In this document: positions 36,563 to 50,800 of the stretch, piece by piece | Numbering within the stretch: position 1 is the first letter of the stretch | How the letters are laid out: the number at the start of each line of letters is the position of its first letter | NCBI GenBank assembly: GCA_949130485.1 | Contig: OX422195.1 | Span: forward strand, 2,341,566 to 2,405,565 | Origin: Agelas oroides | Taxonomy: Eukaryota > Porifera > Demospongiae > Agelasida > Agelasidae | Length of the DNA stretch: 64,000 bases | Direction of reading: 5' to 3' | The notes under the pieces: model-generated | Database searches by the model: none | The model's input: the letters and a program-made list of their open reading frames with translations, nothing else | Told to the model about the DNA's origin: nothing | Position numbers and translations under genes: made by a program

Positions 36563-36694
36563 GGCTTGCGAGACTAATGTGCTACATGTCTGGATCCAGT
36601 TCCATGGCGCTCTGCGCGCGCAATGCGCACATTACAGTTTATGACGTCACCACATGGAGTTGGGTGAACTTAGTGAACCCCAGTCTCGCAAGCC
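36563..36694. mobile_element. 132-bp element with GGCTTGCGAGACT ends
   Basis: GGCTTGCGAGACT at the left and AGTCTCGCAAGCC at the right are exact inverted copies. The interior (GCGCGCGCAATGCGC, TGGAGTTGGGTGAAC) recurs in inverted orientation at 27772-27885. No protein is encoded. Confidence 0.65.
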
Positions 36695-36928
36695 AGCCGT
36701 ATTTTTCTTTATTTCCGGTGGGAGGAGCGAGAGGGAGAGGAAAATACATCTGGCCAGCTTCCCGTGGACATCCGCACTGTACTAATGGATGAGGTTCAAA
36801 TCTGATTGGTCCGTTCTAAATTAAGCACATGACTTCCTGCATGCCAATCCGTATACTACTCGCTTACGATGGCATTCTACGATACTGACTTTGCTTTGGA
36901 CTTTGCTTTGGGCTTTATACTCCACAGG

Positions 36929-36985
36929 TAGTTTGGTTCTCAGACCCTTCCCCGCCCATACAGGAAGGGTCTGGGAACCAAACTA
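36929..36985. mobile_element. 57-bp TAG...CTA hairpin element
   Basis: TAGTTTGGTTCTCAGACCCT is mirrored by AGGGTCTGGGAACCAAACTA. CTCCACAGG flanks both sides (36920-36928 and 36986-36994), a clean 9-bp duplication. Confidence 0.75.
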
Positions 36986-37644
36986 CTCCACAGGCGCATG
37001 ACGGGGACCTCGCGAGTGCAAGAACAACATCAAGACGACTTGCTCTTGAATTCTCAAGTCGCCGGAAGCCGCGTCTGTGGCCGCTCTTCCAGTAGGCGAA
37101 ATTACAGACCGCGTCCACTCTCGAGACGACTCTTCTTACAACGTGTGCTAGCGGAATCGTTCTGAATGAGCTCTCTGTCGCGACAGCTTGCCAGTGTGGG
37201 CACAAGCTTCACAAAACAGTAACACATAGCTGGATAAATGTTATAATTTATAATTATATACCGTGCGCGTGACCTGCAGCAATTATTACATTCCTTCGTG
37301 GCACGGGAAGCTGGCCAGTGTCCAGACGTGGAAAAGAACCAATCTCTGGCAAGGCACATAACATAGTGATTCCTAAGAAGTTACTGCACAGATAAGCCTT
37401 ACTGTGAACGCAAACAGAAAGAGTAAAAAAAAAACATGGAAGGCCTGAGAAAATGACACATTGATCATGATTTCGATTGCACGTGGGTGATCCAATATGG
37501 TCATGTGATCCACATAACCTGAGGGGACTTCCCAGGGAGATTCCTAGATCCTAACCATGTATAGGTAATGAGTACTTATATTGCGTAACAAAGAGGTTAA
37601 AGTTGAGAGTAGCTACAGAATTGCTGTCACTACAAATGCATGAA

Positions 37645-40600
37645 ATGGCTCTCAAGGGTTTGCGTGTTGTTCGTGGTCCGAACTGGTCGTGGGGGAATCA
37701 GGACGGAGGGGAGGGCCATGTTGGGACGGTGGTGGAGGTAGAGCAGAATGGTAGGTCGGTGATGGTTCAGTGGGACTGCGGGAACCGGTACAGGTACCGC
37801 TGTGGAGAGGAGGGAAAGTGCGACCTGAGGGTCTTCGACAGTGCACCGACTGGTAAGTAAAATCAGACGTGAAAATACTTTCATGGTGTAGAGAAACAGG
37901 AAGCTACTCAAGGAAGCCCAGCGAACTATTGGTAAGGAGAGAGCAACCACAAATCCCCCAGAAAGGAGATCATTTGTGAAGTTCAGTTGGGGTATTGAGT
38001 TATCATGCCTTTTTTATAGGGTATTATACCATATTACAAGACAAGTACAGGTGAAAGGGTCTGATGTCACAAGCCCAAATCCTTGGGCTAGCTCCGGAAG
38101 TGTAGAGCGACCAATCAAATTGTGGAGCGGCATTTGGTGGAAAAATGCAGAAGCGAGAACAAGTACTTAAATTCAATTGAACTACCCAAAGTAATGTTAT
38201 GAGATCCATTATCCAACACTGACCAGTTTTTAACTCTACACTAACAATCACAAAGATTCCACATATATACGGATATAGGCTTCTGTCACCAGACCCTTTC
38301 CTCCTGATAGGGTGGGGTCTGGACATGAGACTAGGTTTGGCTTGGTTTGGCTCAGAAACTAACATCCCTCTATTGTTTTTACTTCTATTCAGGTATGGTT
38401 TGGATTCATACAAAGTGTAGTAGCTGTTGTATTCAACAAACTGCTGGTAATTTGTGGAGGTGTGTGAATTGTTTGGGCTACTACCTTTGTACTTTGTGCT
38501 ACATGGCGGACAAACACAGTCCAGAGCATGAGTTTCTTCGAATTGACAGCGGAGACATGACAAACAGGTATGACATTTTTAATTTTGCACTATATACATA
38601 ATTATAGAAATGTGCATAGGACATTATTGGAAAAGCCGTGACGGTACGCATGTTTGTCAATTAAGCTGCTAGTAAAACCAATTGTTGCTAATTAACCTTA
38701 TTTCTACAGGACAAGAGTTCCTCCCAGAACATTCTCCAAGAGGGTAGAGGCTAGAGGTATATTCCCAGGAGCAGATGTAGTCAGAGGGCATGACTGGAGA
38801 TGGGGAAACCAAGACGGTATGTATGAGCTTCACAAAAAAAACTTTGCATTTGCCATTCCTTGGCATCTAGTATTCCATGCAGCTTGGTACAGATACTATG
38901 CAGGCAATCAGATTCATGTCTATTAGTGATATATTGTGCTTACATGTTATTGGCTATTGTGTTGTAAAGTGTCTTAGATCATGGAACTACAATGGTGTGC
39001 TCTATTTTCAGTACATGCAGGAGATTGTGTGTGTTTGACATTTTTGGCGTTTTCATGCTCATAAAATGATGTCACCATGTTATGGAATCCCTCATTCTCA
39101 GTCTCAATACATGATATTGTCTTCCATAGGTGGACTTGGTATGATAGGAAAAGTTATCAGCATCCAAGGGTGGCAATCAATAACTGCTGTGAGTTTTTCT
39201 TGCATGGTTATATTCCCGTTTCATACATTCATCATTGACAGTGTTATTGAATGTATTTTGTTTTGCACAGAGGAGTGTAGTTGAAGTGGAGTGGACAGCA
39301 ATACATAAGAAAAACATTTACAGAAGAGGACATGGTGGAAAAGTAAATAGTGCAACAAATTGTAGTTGAGCTTTACTATAGTCATTGTGTGCTGTCATTC
39401 ATTGTTGCATACAGGTTGATTTAAAGTGCACAGTCTCTGGCAGCAGCTTCGGTGGATATTACTATCCAGATCACCTACTTGTTCTAGGTCAGTCAGCCTA
39501 TACCACTTGCTGCGTGTAATAGCTATATACTATTTTTGATGCCTACATCTACAGGAAGATCATGTGAGCCACTGAGAGAGGATGAGCTTGTAGCTGGAGA
39601 CAATGTGAAAATTGAGCTTGAGTGGGAGGTTTTGAAAATGATGCAGGAGAAGCATGGAGGGTGGAATGAAGTCATGATGAATGTAAGTCAAAGTTACATC
39701 AAGAAAAAGCATTTTAAAATATATTTGCATTGGAAGAAAATTGACATATTTAGATATTGCTACAGTTCCACATACACCATGAATTAATCTATTGTTCACC
39801 ATCAAGCCTGGGAAGTGTCGCTACCAGTCTCTGTGCGTATGTTTCTCTTTCACAAGTGTGAGGATTGACACGGTATGCATTGGTGTTGACAAATGTGAGA
39901 GAGAAAACAGCACACACTGATACTGTGCCAATCCTCTGACAAAAGAGCAGCTTAGACAGGCTCCTGCCACGCTGTTGTGAGCTGTGGATTTTTGATTAAG
40001 AACACACCAGTTAGCACAGAGTGAAGTCCTACACTGAACTGTTGTCAGTTCACAGGTTCTTTGCATGTTGTCAGTATGCAGAACAAGTAAGGGGTCATGA
40101 GTGGGGATCTTGGAGTACCACAATCTCTAGTTTTCTTTATAAGTGACATGTTGCTGACAATTTGAAGTTCAGAGTGGACATGGTGGTACATGTTATGTAT
40201 ATCAGTAAGTTCCTCCAGGACCATGGTTATCACGTCTTTTCTATTTGTGATGTAGTTCATTGGCTGCATTGGTGTTGTCAACACTGTCATATGTAAAGAG
40301 TCAAGGGATGTGGTGGTGTGGTATAAAAGTGACGTGATCTTCAACTTCAATCCCGATGTCTTAACCAAGGTATTGTGTACACAGTTATGTTTACCTTAAA
40401 ACACCACTTTTGAAGTACCCTAGTGAGTTGTGGGCTGGCTGGCCCTTTTCTCACAGTGACATTGGTTATGTATATATCTTCTAATTCTCATGCAGGTGGA
40501 TTTGCCACATTACGATATTGGAGATACAGTTTGTGTTGTTGATGACCTTGCTGAATTGCACCGCTTGCAATCAAATATTGGTGATTGGAATGATGATATG

Positions 40601-43600
40601 GCACTGGTAGGAACATGATAGACAGTATAATGCAAGTGTATTAACATAATATATGCTGTCGAGCCTTCCCTTATATTGGTGCCTTTATACAAGCGGTAAT
40701 ATAGCATTGTGCCTTTATACAGTAATATAGCATTGCACTGAAGTTATGATTCATTCCTGATGTTCTCTTGCTCTGCCAAAAAGTAGTTGAATACTATGTA
40801 TAACTAAACAACAGCAATCATACACATTTCTCTACAACACTTCTTAGTGTAAGCCATCGACGTGGTGTGGAATTTCTACCTAAGATTAGAAACTGACAGA
40901 GGTTAGTTTCTGGCTCTTCTCTAGTCTGTAGGTCAGTTTGGAAGGGTGATCCATTTACTTGATGACGGTCGTATTGCTGTGGTTGTAAATGGAAGGAGGT
41001 GGATTTATTGTCGAGAGTGTCTTCTCCCTGTTGCTGAGGATCATGTGTACAAATATGAGGAAGGTATAAATACTTGTAATGGTGGATCTACAGCCACTTT
41101 AATATGTTGATGAAGAGTCCAGGGTTCTATCTACGATTTTGAGTTTGGGGGAGAAGCTGTTTAGAGCATTGTCTAGGTAGTCTGTGGGCATGCTCGTCAA
41201 GAAATGTTGGGGATTTTAGGTCCTCTGAGATTGTTTTTGATGCATTCTAAGGGGTAAAATTGCTCCTTTAACTGTGTTTGGGGTGGTCTTAAAAAAATTT
41301 ATTTGGGGGGGACTTCTCCCCCAACTAGATTGAACCCCAGAGTCTACAAAGTTTCATTGGTTTTGCTGCTCTCTAATTCAGTGTTTTGTTTGGTGTAGAT
41401 TCATCTTTATTGGAAAGTCATAGCCTTGGGATGTTTTCCTTTGTGGAGAAACTGACTCCAGAACTCTTAATGCACGCCATAATGCTTGGCAATGCTGCTG
41501 TAGTGAAGAACTTCTTGGATAAATGCCCTTCAGAGGTACGCTACTTGTTTAACTGCTTTGTAACAAGTTTCTTTTTGAGTCAAACATACAAATCTTGCTA
41601 TTTCTCCAGCTTCAGCCAAATACTGAAGCTAGAGAAATAACAAGATTTGTATGTTTTCAGCTTATTAGGGGTTGTTCCAAATGTGTATGTACCCATGATT
41701 TAAGATACAAAATATACTATGCAACTCTTCATAGTATGTTAATATTTTGCAGGTAAACATGAACTTTCTTGGGAAGTCATTCCTACACATTACTTCTTCA
41801 GTTGGGCAGGTTCACATAATGAAGGTCTTACTCCAGTACACCCCCAATTTGGATGCGGTTAGTGCAGAGCTAGGACTCCAAACTCAACCTCTAACTCAGA
41901 ATAACCATTTGAAATTAAATAAACTATACCATGTTTTTCTTGAATATTACATACAGGAAGACAGTGATGGTGATACACCACTGCATATATGTGCACACCA
42001 GTACGTATCTTGTGCAGACATTTATACCCTCAAATCCCAGGTTCCTCTCTAGCTTTTTGATCGCATATTGTATGAATAAAACATTATACGACTGAAAAGC
42101 TGGGAATAAGCCTGAGAACAAGGCTACAAGTTAGTATCATGCAGTGCCATGATGCCATGGAGGTATAGTAAAGCTCGTAACATTTTGACTTTGATTCCTT
42201 CTCACATAGCAATGATGAACAAGCAGCACAGTTATTGATCAGCGCTGGTGCTGATGTTAACCACAAGAATGTTCTGGGGTTTACTCCTCTTGAAGTGGCT
42301 GCAACTGTTGGGCACTGTAGAGTGTTGAGGCTTCTTGTGAAGCATCCCAAAGTTCAACTGGACTCACAGGTGCAGGAACTGTAGTGCTCTTGCAATTACT
42401 CTCTATTTCTGCATAGAATTTTGTGTTGTTCTGCACCAATTCAAGAGAGGGAATAAATTGTCATTTGTTAACTCTGGATAGGTCGTGCAATAGCCTGTCT
42501 TGCTTCTCTCTACCAGTAGTGTATGTAATCAGAAAATCAATCCTTGTTGAATCCCAGAACTTTGCTGTGAATTTGTTTTTAAAGAGAGATTTTTGGCTTT
42601 CTATTGCAATGGTATACCTCAGTAGCAAATAAAACTTTCTTTGTAGGATTTTGAGGGTAACACTGCACTTCACCGGGCAGTGCTGAAATATCAGAGTAAA
42701 GCAGTGGCCATCCTGTTAGATGCAGGAGCTGATCCTACTATATTCAACGAGAACTACCTGACTCCTATTCTTGAGGCTGCAAGGAATGGTTTCTTCCCGT
42801 ACGTGTACCAGCATTTTTCCTATGTGTGAAACTAACAACCAGTGAGAATTTGATGTGCAAGTCTTGGCTTGTTGTATAATTATATAATTTGTTCAGTTGT
42901 GATGCCTTAGCAGCTATAGAAACAAGCTCTATTATTGTATCAAGGAAGATCTTGTTCAGGTAAATTATTGTGACATCTGGTGCTGTTGTGTAGTGCAATG
43001 GAACTATTCATGGAGAGATTTGCGTGCCATGTCAACATGACGAAGGTTGATGATGGGCATTGTGCACTTCATGTTGCAGCGGCTAATGACAGCTGTGACA
43101 TTCTCTGCTATCTAGCTGCTATGGTGAGCTTCCCATTATTAACTTTGATAAGATTTTGCAGTTTCCTTTAACATAATAATTATTTGATCTTTATGCGGAC
43201 TGTTACAGGACAGTTGTGATCTGGATGTTAAGAATGTTGTTGGACACACTCCATTGTATGTTGCAGCTGTGGAAGGTTATGGAAGGATAGTGGAGCGTAT
43301 TGTGGGCTATGGTGCCAGTGTCAGTGCATTAACTATTGAGGGAAATACTCCACTTCATGCCATTATGGTACAAAAAAATATGAGGCCACTCTCTCAGTCC
43401 ACACCAGAAATGCAGAAGGTTGTTACATACTTCATGTTTCAGTACACACTGTCATTCTTGTTGGATCTCCTTCTTCGTAGGTTCATGACCATTTGAGCCA
43501 ATTTAAAAGGAATGGAAGTGCAATTCCTCCATATGTTGTTGTAGCCTCGTTTCTTCTGAGAGAAGGAGCAGATCTGAATGCTAAGAACATTAACGGTTTG

Positions 43601-44440
43601 AGTCCTCTTCATATGTGCCCGCCAGATATAGCATCACTACTTAAATCCTACTACCAAGAAAAACAGTAAGATATCATAATTTTATGCATCATTTGTCCTC
43701 TCTCATTGATCATGAGAATCATTTATTGCCACTTCCTTCAGTGGTAGTTCGTATCGAGGCAGCTTACCTCGATTTACTCCTTTATCACAACCTTCCAAGC
43801 CCGTAAGTGAACTTAGTAACAGCAACTGACTACTTGTACCTATTGTTCTATTATGCATAGTTGCATATTGCATATTCTTTGTCCATGCATGGTTCACATC
43901 CGAAGCAACTTAACACGGAATGCAGACAGAATGTATCTCCTAAGCTAGCAGAAGGGAGTACATGCTATCAAAAGCAACCACCACTTGCACCTACCTTATT
44001 ACACCCAACCAAACCACAAGAGGTGGATCCTCCTTCAAAAACCATAACCAAGGACAAGGGGGTGCAGAGTGGTTTAACTGAAAACCAGCAAGGCAGAAAT
44101 CATTCTACCAAGACAGGTGCTTAATCCTGATACATGGTTATATAGAGCATTGATTGTAACTAGTGCCCCACTATTCTCTTAATCCAGGTGATGAGAAAGG
44201 GATAGTAAAGCCTAAGCTTTGTTTTCTGTGTGAGGATGTCACAGCTGATGTTCGTTTTGAGCCATGTGGCCACATAATAATGTGCAGGAAGTGTGCAGAA
44301 CGAGTAAAGAAATGTCCCACCTGTAGAGTAAGCCATCATGTCTTACTGTATCTTATCTGCAGGATTGTACTATATATTGCTCACTGTAACTTTTGTACAT
44401 AACAATGCAGGCTTCTGTTCAAGTGAAGACAGCTGTGTAA
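37645..44440 (+). CDS. Gene B: complete mind bomb-type E3 ubiquitin ligase
   Basis: Twenty-two exons sum to 2,796 bases, 931 residues, close to vertebrate MIB1/MIB2 size: 37645-37852, 38393-38567, 38710-38816, 39130-39188, 39271-39342, 39415-39487, 39555-39682, 40256-40369, 40496-40606, 40925-41063, 41399-41535, 41753-41857, 41957-42000, 42210-42369, 42647-42798, 42994-43123, 43209-43418, 43481-43665, 43742-43802, 43861-44116, 44188-44327, 44411-44440. Exon 1 is a MIB/HERC2 domain ([16 protein letters not shown]); exon 2 a ZZ finger; exons 3-6 a second MIB/HERC2; exons 7-10 two MIB repeats; exons 11-18 ankyrin repeats; 19-20 a linker; 21 a single C3HC4 RING (CFLC, CGHIIMC, CPTCR). Mind bomb ligases act in the cytoplasm on Notch ligands (family knowledge). 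An upstream in-frame ATG at 37636 is also possible; 37645 matches the paralogues. Introns are mostly under 500 bp. Confidence 0.93.
41585..41653. repeat. Intronic hairpin in gene B
   Basis: CATACAAATCTTGCTATTTC pairs with GAAATAACAAGATTTGTATG across a short loop, with GCTTCAG/CTGAAGC extending the stem. It starts 50 bases after the exon ending at 41535. No target duplication was seen. Confidence 0.75.
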
Positions 44441-44876
44441 GGTGATGATTCAGAAGTAGTAAGATCCAGTGTGCTTGCAATGCACATGTACACAAGATTG
44501 GTAACAAGGGAACAGCATCATGCACTAATCTTGCTACTATTTGATAGTTGAACAGCATGCAGGAACATGCCAGTTGTATATATGATATGGTACATTTGTA
44601 GCTTCAGTTGCATCCGTAGCTAGGTATAGTGCATGAATAGTTATAGCTGTTAGGTTCTCTTATTATAATGTTGTGTTCCATCTGGACTGTAAATTTGAGC
44701 CATCGGGAAATATATTATCTTTCCAAGATCTAGAGCTGCACAAAAATAACATTATGCACTTCAGAGAACAATGTCCATACATGGTATGTCATGACATTGT
44801 ATATGATGAGTATTCTTGGCTCCTGGAACTAGCCAATCACAGAGTGAAAAATTTTGTAATGCTACAATAACTAATA

Positions 44877-47800
44877 TCAGCTATCAACTTGTGAACCAGT
44901 GTACTTCTTCAATTTCACAATAGCTTGGATTGGAACCTGTTGGAAATAAATAGATTTTTACTACCAAAGTAGTATATACTCCATTAAGATTAAACATGCA
45001 CTTACTGCTATTACCTTGCATTGAGGACATTTTGATGCTCTCCTTGCACACGGCTCACACACAACACTGTGCTCACATGGGTCAAACTTGATTGTGATGG
45101 GTGTGTCACACAGGAAACACAGCTCTAGACAAAATTGACACACATAACTATAGCACCAGTGAACCCTTGTAGCAAGAATAGGCTACACAACGCAGTGATG
45201 AATCAGTGTTTTCAGTGTATCACCAGTACATGCTAACCTGCATCTTTAGGCACATTTTCAGTTTCCTGATCTGACAATGGTTGGGGAGATTGTTTCTGTT
45301 CCTCTGGAGCTGGGTTAGATTCTGATGTAGTACCAGGGTTAGATTCTGATGTAGCGGAGTCAGGCAATGATGGTGGAGGAATCTTAATAACTTTGGTAGA
45401 ACTAGGATCCAAACATGTAGGTTCCTTCATCTCAGGCTATAAAAATAGAAAAATATCAATAAGTGAGGGATTACGTGCAGGGAAGAGTGACTATTTGAAA
45501 AAGGTGAGGGATTGAGGCAATAATAGCTGCTCAAAGGGTATGTTACTGTAAGCAATCACCAATAGGCACTATATATAGTCTTGTGAGTAATGATTTCCCA
45601 CATAAGAGAGCAAAGAGGGTGAGAAATAACTTTTTCATGCATTTAGCTTCCTCTCTCTCTTGACACATCATCAACAATGACTGTTGATCACCTTCACATC
45701 CTTGGTTTGGACAGGTTGAGCATTAACAGCAGTAGGCTGCAACACTGGAGTAGGAGTTTGAGGTTGAGCAGCAGAAGGGCACAGACTGCCATGAAATGTT
45801 CCTGTGCTAGGGACAACAGAACACAGAGCACAGAATCAAGTACAATTGTAGGGTATACGTACACCAGCTAGCTAACCCAGCATGTTTCTCGGCAAACTCC
45901 AACACTTTGGCAACACTCTCTGGTGACTTAGAGCACATTTGCAAAGGGGTGAGACCATTCTCGTTTGTGAGGTGGATGTCAGCCCCTTCTCGTACAAGGA
46001 AACATGCCAAAACAACACCCGGCGCAATGGTGTCATCCTCTTGGTCAAGAGCTTCTTGAACCTGCAAACATGCACCAGGGATAAAGTTTTGTTCATTAAA
46101 TCATTGAACTCTTGTAATACAAATCTACACCCTAGTGATCTTCAGTAGAATTTATACTAAAATCTCTCATCAGTTTTACAGTGTATAGCTCTGGAAATGA
46201 GCTACCATTTAATCCCAACATTCCAGTGAATAGATAATATATCTGGAAGGGTGAGACAGGTAGAAAGTGGGTTATTATTGCATGCATGGCTAACTCTGCT
46301 TATGACAAAGCACTTCTGCATTGGCCTGAAGCATTCTTCTTATAACATACCTTTCAGAGCTGCTACAATTCTCAGCACGTGTAACTATAATCTTGATACT
46401 GTGGTCTTGATATTTACTTATGGAATTTGTGTAAAATTGTAAGATCATGATAAAATACCTTCATTAGTTCTGGAGTTTCAGAAGAAGGAGCATCCACCTC
46501 ATCCCTGCCCAGAACAAGACGCAGTGGTGCATTGTCATCGCTATCAACCGCATTCAGAACAAGATGCAGTGGTGTGTCCTCATCACTGTCAACAGCATTC
46601 AGGTCAGCACCATAGCCCACCAGATGCTCCACTATTCTTGACTTTCCTTTCATTATCGCCATGTGTAGTGGTGTATGCTTCATCACAGTCCTTGGATCAA
46701 TATCACAGCATTTCTAAGAGAGTATTACGGAAGAACGAGTGGATAGCAGCATCACTTTTGGCATGCATAATTGGGTCAAAGCTCCCATTCACACAGTTGT
46801 GGACACAGAAAAATTGTGTTGCTAGCACCATAGAAAATTAAAGTGTGTGCTTACTTTGGTTAAGAGTGAATGAGTGCCATTATTTATTGTAGTATCTTGA
46901 ACAATGTAATATCTTAGCCACAACTTCTAGGTACACTCAACAATACACACACTGCTGTGTTACAACAAAAACATCTTACTTAACTAGAGGCTACATAGCA
47001 ACCAGGCTAGAATTACAAGTAAACAGGAAAACATGAACCTTATCACTCTAGCAAGATACAATGATAATTAGTGCTAACTAGCCTACCAGACGATTTACAT
47101 AACACATTAACAATGTCCCAAACTAAAAAGATACAGTAACTAAAAATAGGTACAGTTCAGAGATCAGGCTATCACACTTCACCCTCTTAGCAAAAGCTAC
47201 ATGTATCGGTCGGGAGGATGTGCAACTCGAGTCGAACGGCGTAGTGGTACAGCTGCAGAGCCTGTTGTCTCAGTTACAGAGGAATGGTCAGAGCAGGCAA
47301 TTGCTGTAGGGAGACAATCATCCTCAGTAGTAATCGGACTGGACAAGGATTGAGAGTGTTGCCTGCGAAGATTGTCAACATGACGCGTAACAATCCTACC
47401 ACCCTGTCGCTGGTGGTAGTGCGAGGCTCCGGCCCAACGCTCCTAGGGAGAGATTGCCTGCAAAAGATTACTCTTGACTGGAAGGGCATACACCAAGTGC
47501 AGACAGATCCAACAACCATGCTCAATGATGTGCTCAACCGCCATGCCAACGTGTTCAAGCCAGATTTGGGTTTGGTGAGGGACACCACTGCAACAATTTA
47601 CGTTGACCCCACAGTTCCGCCCGTCTTTTGTCGCCCTCGCCCAGTGCCATATGCCCTACGGAGCAAAGTCGAAACAGAGCTGAACCGATTGGAACAAGAA
47701 GGGATTATTGAACCCGTTCGGTTCTCAGAGTGGGCGGCACCCATAGTACCGGTAGTGAAGAGGGACGGATCCATCCGCATTTGTGGTGACTATAAGGTCA

Positions 47801-50800
47801 CAATTAACAAAGCAGCCAAAGTGGACTCATATCCCCTACCTCGCATTGAAGACTTGTTTGCCACGCTGGGAAAGGGGAAGACCTACACTAAGCTGGACCT
47901 AGCCCATGCGTATCAGCAAATCGAGTTGGATGACAAGTCCAAGGAGCTAGCCACTATCAACACTCAGAAAGGCTTGTATCGTTATTGCAGGTTACCGTTC
48001 GGTGTTTCGTCCGCCCCTGCAATTTTCCAAAGGACCATCGAGGGTATTCTGCACGGCATTCCCAGTGTTGCTGTCTATATCGATGATATCCTCGTGACCG
48101 GATCATCGGAGAGTGAACACCTGAAGACTCTAGGTGAAGTACTAGCACGCTTAGAAGCTGCCGGATTGAGGCTGAAACAAGAGAAGTGTGCCTTTATGCT
48201 CTCCTCTGTGGACTATCTAGGCCATGTTATATCCTCTGAGGGACTAAGTCCAAATCCAGAGAAAATTCGTGCCATTGTCGATGCCCCAGCCCCGCGAGAT
48301 GTGCAGCAGCTCCGCTCATTCTTAGGCCTGCTGAACTACTACTCAAAGTTCCTGCCCAACCTATCCACTACGTTAGCACCACTGTACCAGTTGCTTCAAG
48401 CCAAGGTTAAATGGACTTGGGGAAAACCACAGAAAGAAGCTTTCATGGAAGCCAAGAGCCAGCTCACCTCCTCAGGTGTTCTCGTGCACTTTGATCCTCA
48501 GCAGGAACTGACCCTCTCATGCGACGCCTCTCCGTATGGAGTGGGAGCTGTACTCTCTCACAGGATGGTAGATGGCTCAGAGAAGCCCATCGCTTTTGCA
48601 TCTCGATCCTTGACCTCAGCAGAAAAGAGCTATGCACAACTCGAAAAAGAAGGTCTCGCAGTTGTATTCGGCGTGAAACGTTTTCACCAATACCTTTATG
48701 GCCGACGATTCATGATCAACTCAGACCACAAGCCGCTCAAGCATCTTTTCAGCGAAGACAGACCTGTTCCTCAACTGGCATCAGCTCGCATTCAACGCTG
48801 GGCACATCTCCTCAGTGCCTATGACTACAGTATGGCTTACCGTCCAGGATCAGACCATGCCAATGCCGATCTACTCAGCAGACTGCCTCTACCAGAAGCT
48901 CCTGCCCAAGTACCAGTACTAGGTGACACAATTTTGCTCATGGACACACTGGAAGGAACTCCAGTAACAGCGTCACACATTCGTACTTGGACTTCGCGTG
49001 ACCAGGTCCTCTCCACAGTACTTCAGAAGGTGCAGAAGGGTTGGGAAGGTCCGACAGATGACGTGTTGCAACCCTATGCAAGGAGGAAGGACGAGCTCAG
49101 TGTGCAAGACGGATGTCTCTTGTGGGGGAACAGAGTCATTGTCCCACCACAAGGTCGAAGCAAGGTCATTGATGAGTTGCACGAAGGTCACCCAGGGATG
49201 ACCAGAATGAAACAACTCGCAAGATCATTCGTCTGGTGGCCTAGCATTGATAAGGATCTGGAAGAGAGGGTAAAGTCATGTGACCAATGTCAACGTACCA
49301 GGGGAGCACCTACGGTAGCTCCTTTGCATCCATGGGAGTGGCCAGGAAGGCCATGGACCCGAGTCCATGTTGACCATGCAGGCCCCTTCCTCGGAAAGTT
49401 GTTTCTGGTGGTTATAGATGCGCATTCTAAGTGGCTCGAAGTCGTCGTGGTGCCATCCACAACATCTGCAGCCACCACAAAGGCACTCCGAAGTATATTC
49501 GCCACACACGGATTGCCAGAGGTTCTTGTCTCTGATAACGGACCAGCATTCACGAGTATTGAGTTTAAGACTTTCGTTAAAGAGAATGGTATTCGTCATA
49601 TCACAACCGCACCCTACCATCCAGCTGGTAACGGACTAGCCGAAAGAGCAGTCCAGACATTTAAACAGGCATTGAAGAAAGAACCAACCGTGGATCTGGA
49701 CACTCAGTTATCCAAATTCTTGTTTCGTTACCGTATGACACCTCACGCCACTACAGGAATCCCTCCAGCAGAGCTTCTAATGCAACGCAAGCCGCGTTCG
49801 CGTTTGGATCTATTAAAACCCCAATTGAGCACCACTGTGCATTTGAAACAAACCAAGCAAAAGTTTAACCATGACAAATCCACTCCAGTTCGTCAGTTTG
49901 AAATTGATGATGCTGTTTATGTTCAAGATCTACCCTCAAGATCAACTTGGTTACCCGGAACAGTTGTTAAGATACGGGGACCGCTGACTTATGATATTGA
50001 GCTAGAAGATGGTAGGATTGTTACGCGTCATGTTGACAATCTTCGCAGGCAACACTCTCAATCCTTGTCCAGTCCGATTACTACTGAGGATGATTGTCTC
50101 CCTACAGCAATTGCCTGCTCTGACCATTCCTCTGTAACTGAGACAAGGATTGAGAGTGTTGCCTGCGAAGATTGTCAACATGACGCGTAACAATCCTACC
50201 ATCTTCTAGCTCAATATCATAAGTCAGCGGTAGTGTGTCGGCGAATTTGCAATGTTCGGAGAGTTTTCGGAGGTCGGCCATGAATTCAGCGACAGTTTCT
50301 CCTTCCTTCTGAGTGCGTGAGTGGAAGCGAAAACGTTGCACAATAGCAGATGGTTCGCTATAAAATATTGCTGCATCCGTTCACAATAAGAAACCCAGTC
50401 CTCCTTCGCTCTGTTGAACTCTCCAATGTATTGTTGAGTGTACCTAGAAGTTGTGGCTAAGATATTACATTGTTCAAGATACTACATTTGGCGACGAGGG
50501 TGGGATGAGAATGACCACTCACGGCAACATTGGAGAGTTCAACAGAGCGAAGGAGGACTGGGTTTCTTATTGTGAACGGATGCAGCAATATTTTATAGCG
50601 AACGATATCGCAACCGACGATAAGAAGAAGGCAATTTTGCTAAGTACTTGTGGAGCTGAAACCTATCAGCTCATTCGAAGTCTCGTGGCTCCGCAGAAGC
50701 CGACGGAGAAATCCCTGTCAGATATTATCCAATTGGTCAGGGACCACCACACCCCACCTCCATCTGCTATTGTGCAACGTTTTCGCTTCCACTCACGCAC

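Larger units (their letters stand above)
34551..37644. other. Repeat-rich interval before gene B
   Basis: No exon can be supported here. It holds four inverted-repeat elements (35009, 35478, 36563, 36929), a 70-75-bp tandem repeat at about 35572-35735 (GGGTTCTAACACCCTTAAAA) and a TACACACATCC-rich stretch at 35760-36060. Confidence 0.55.
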
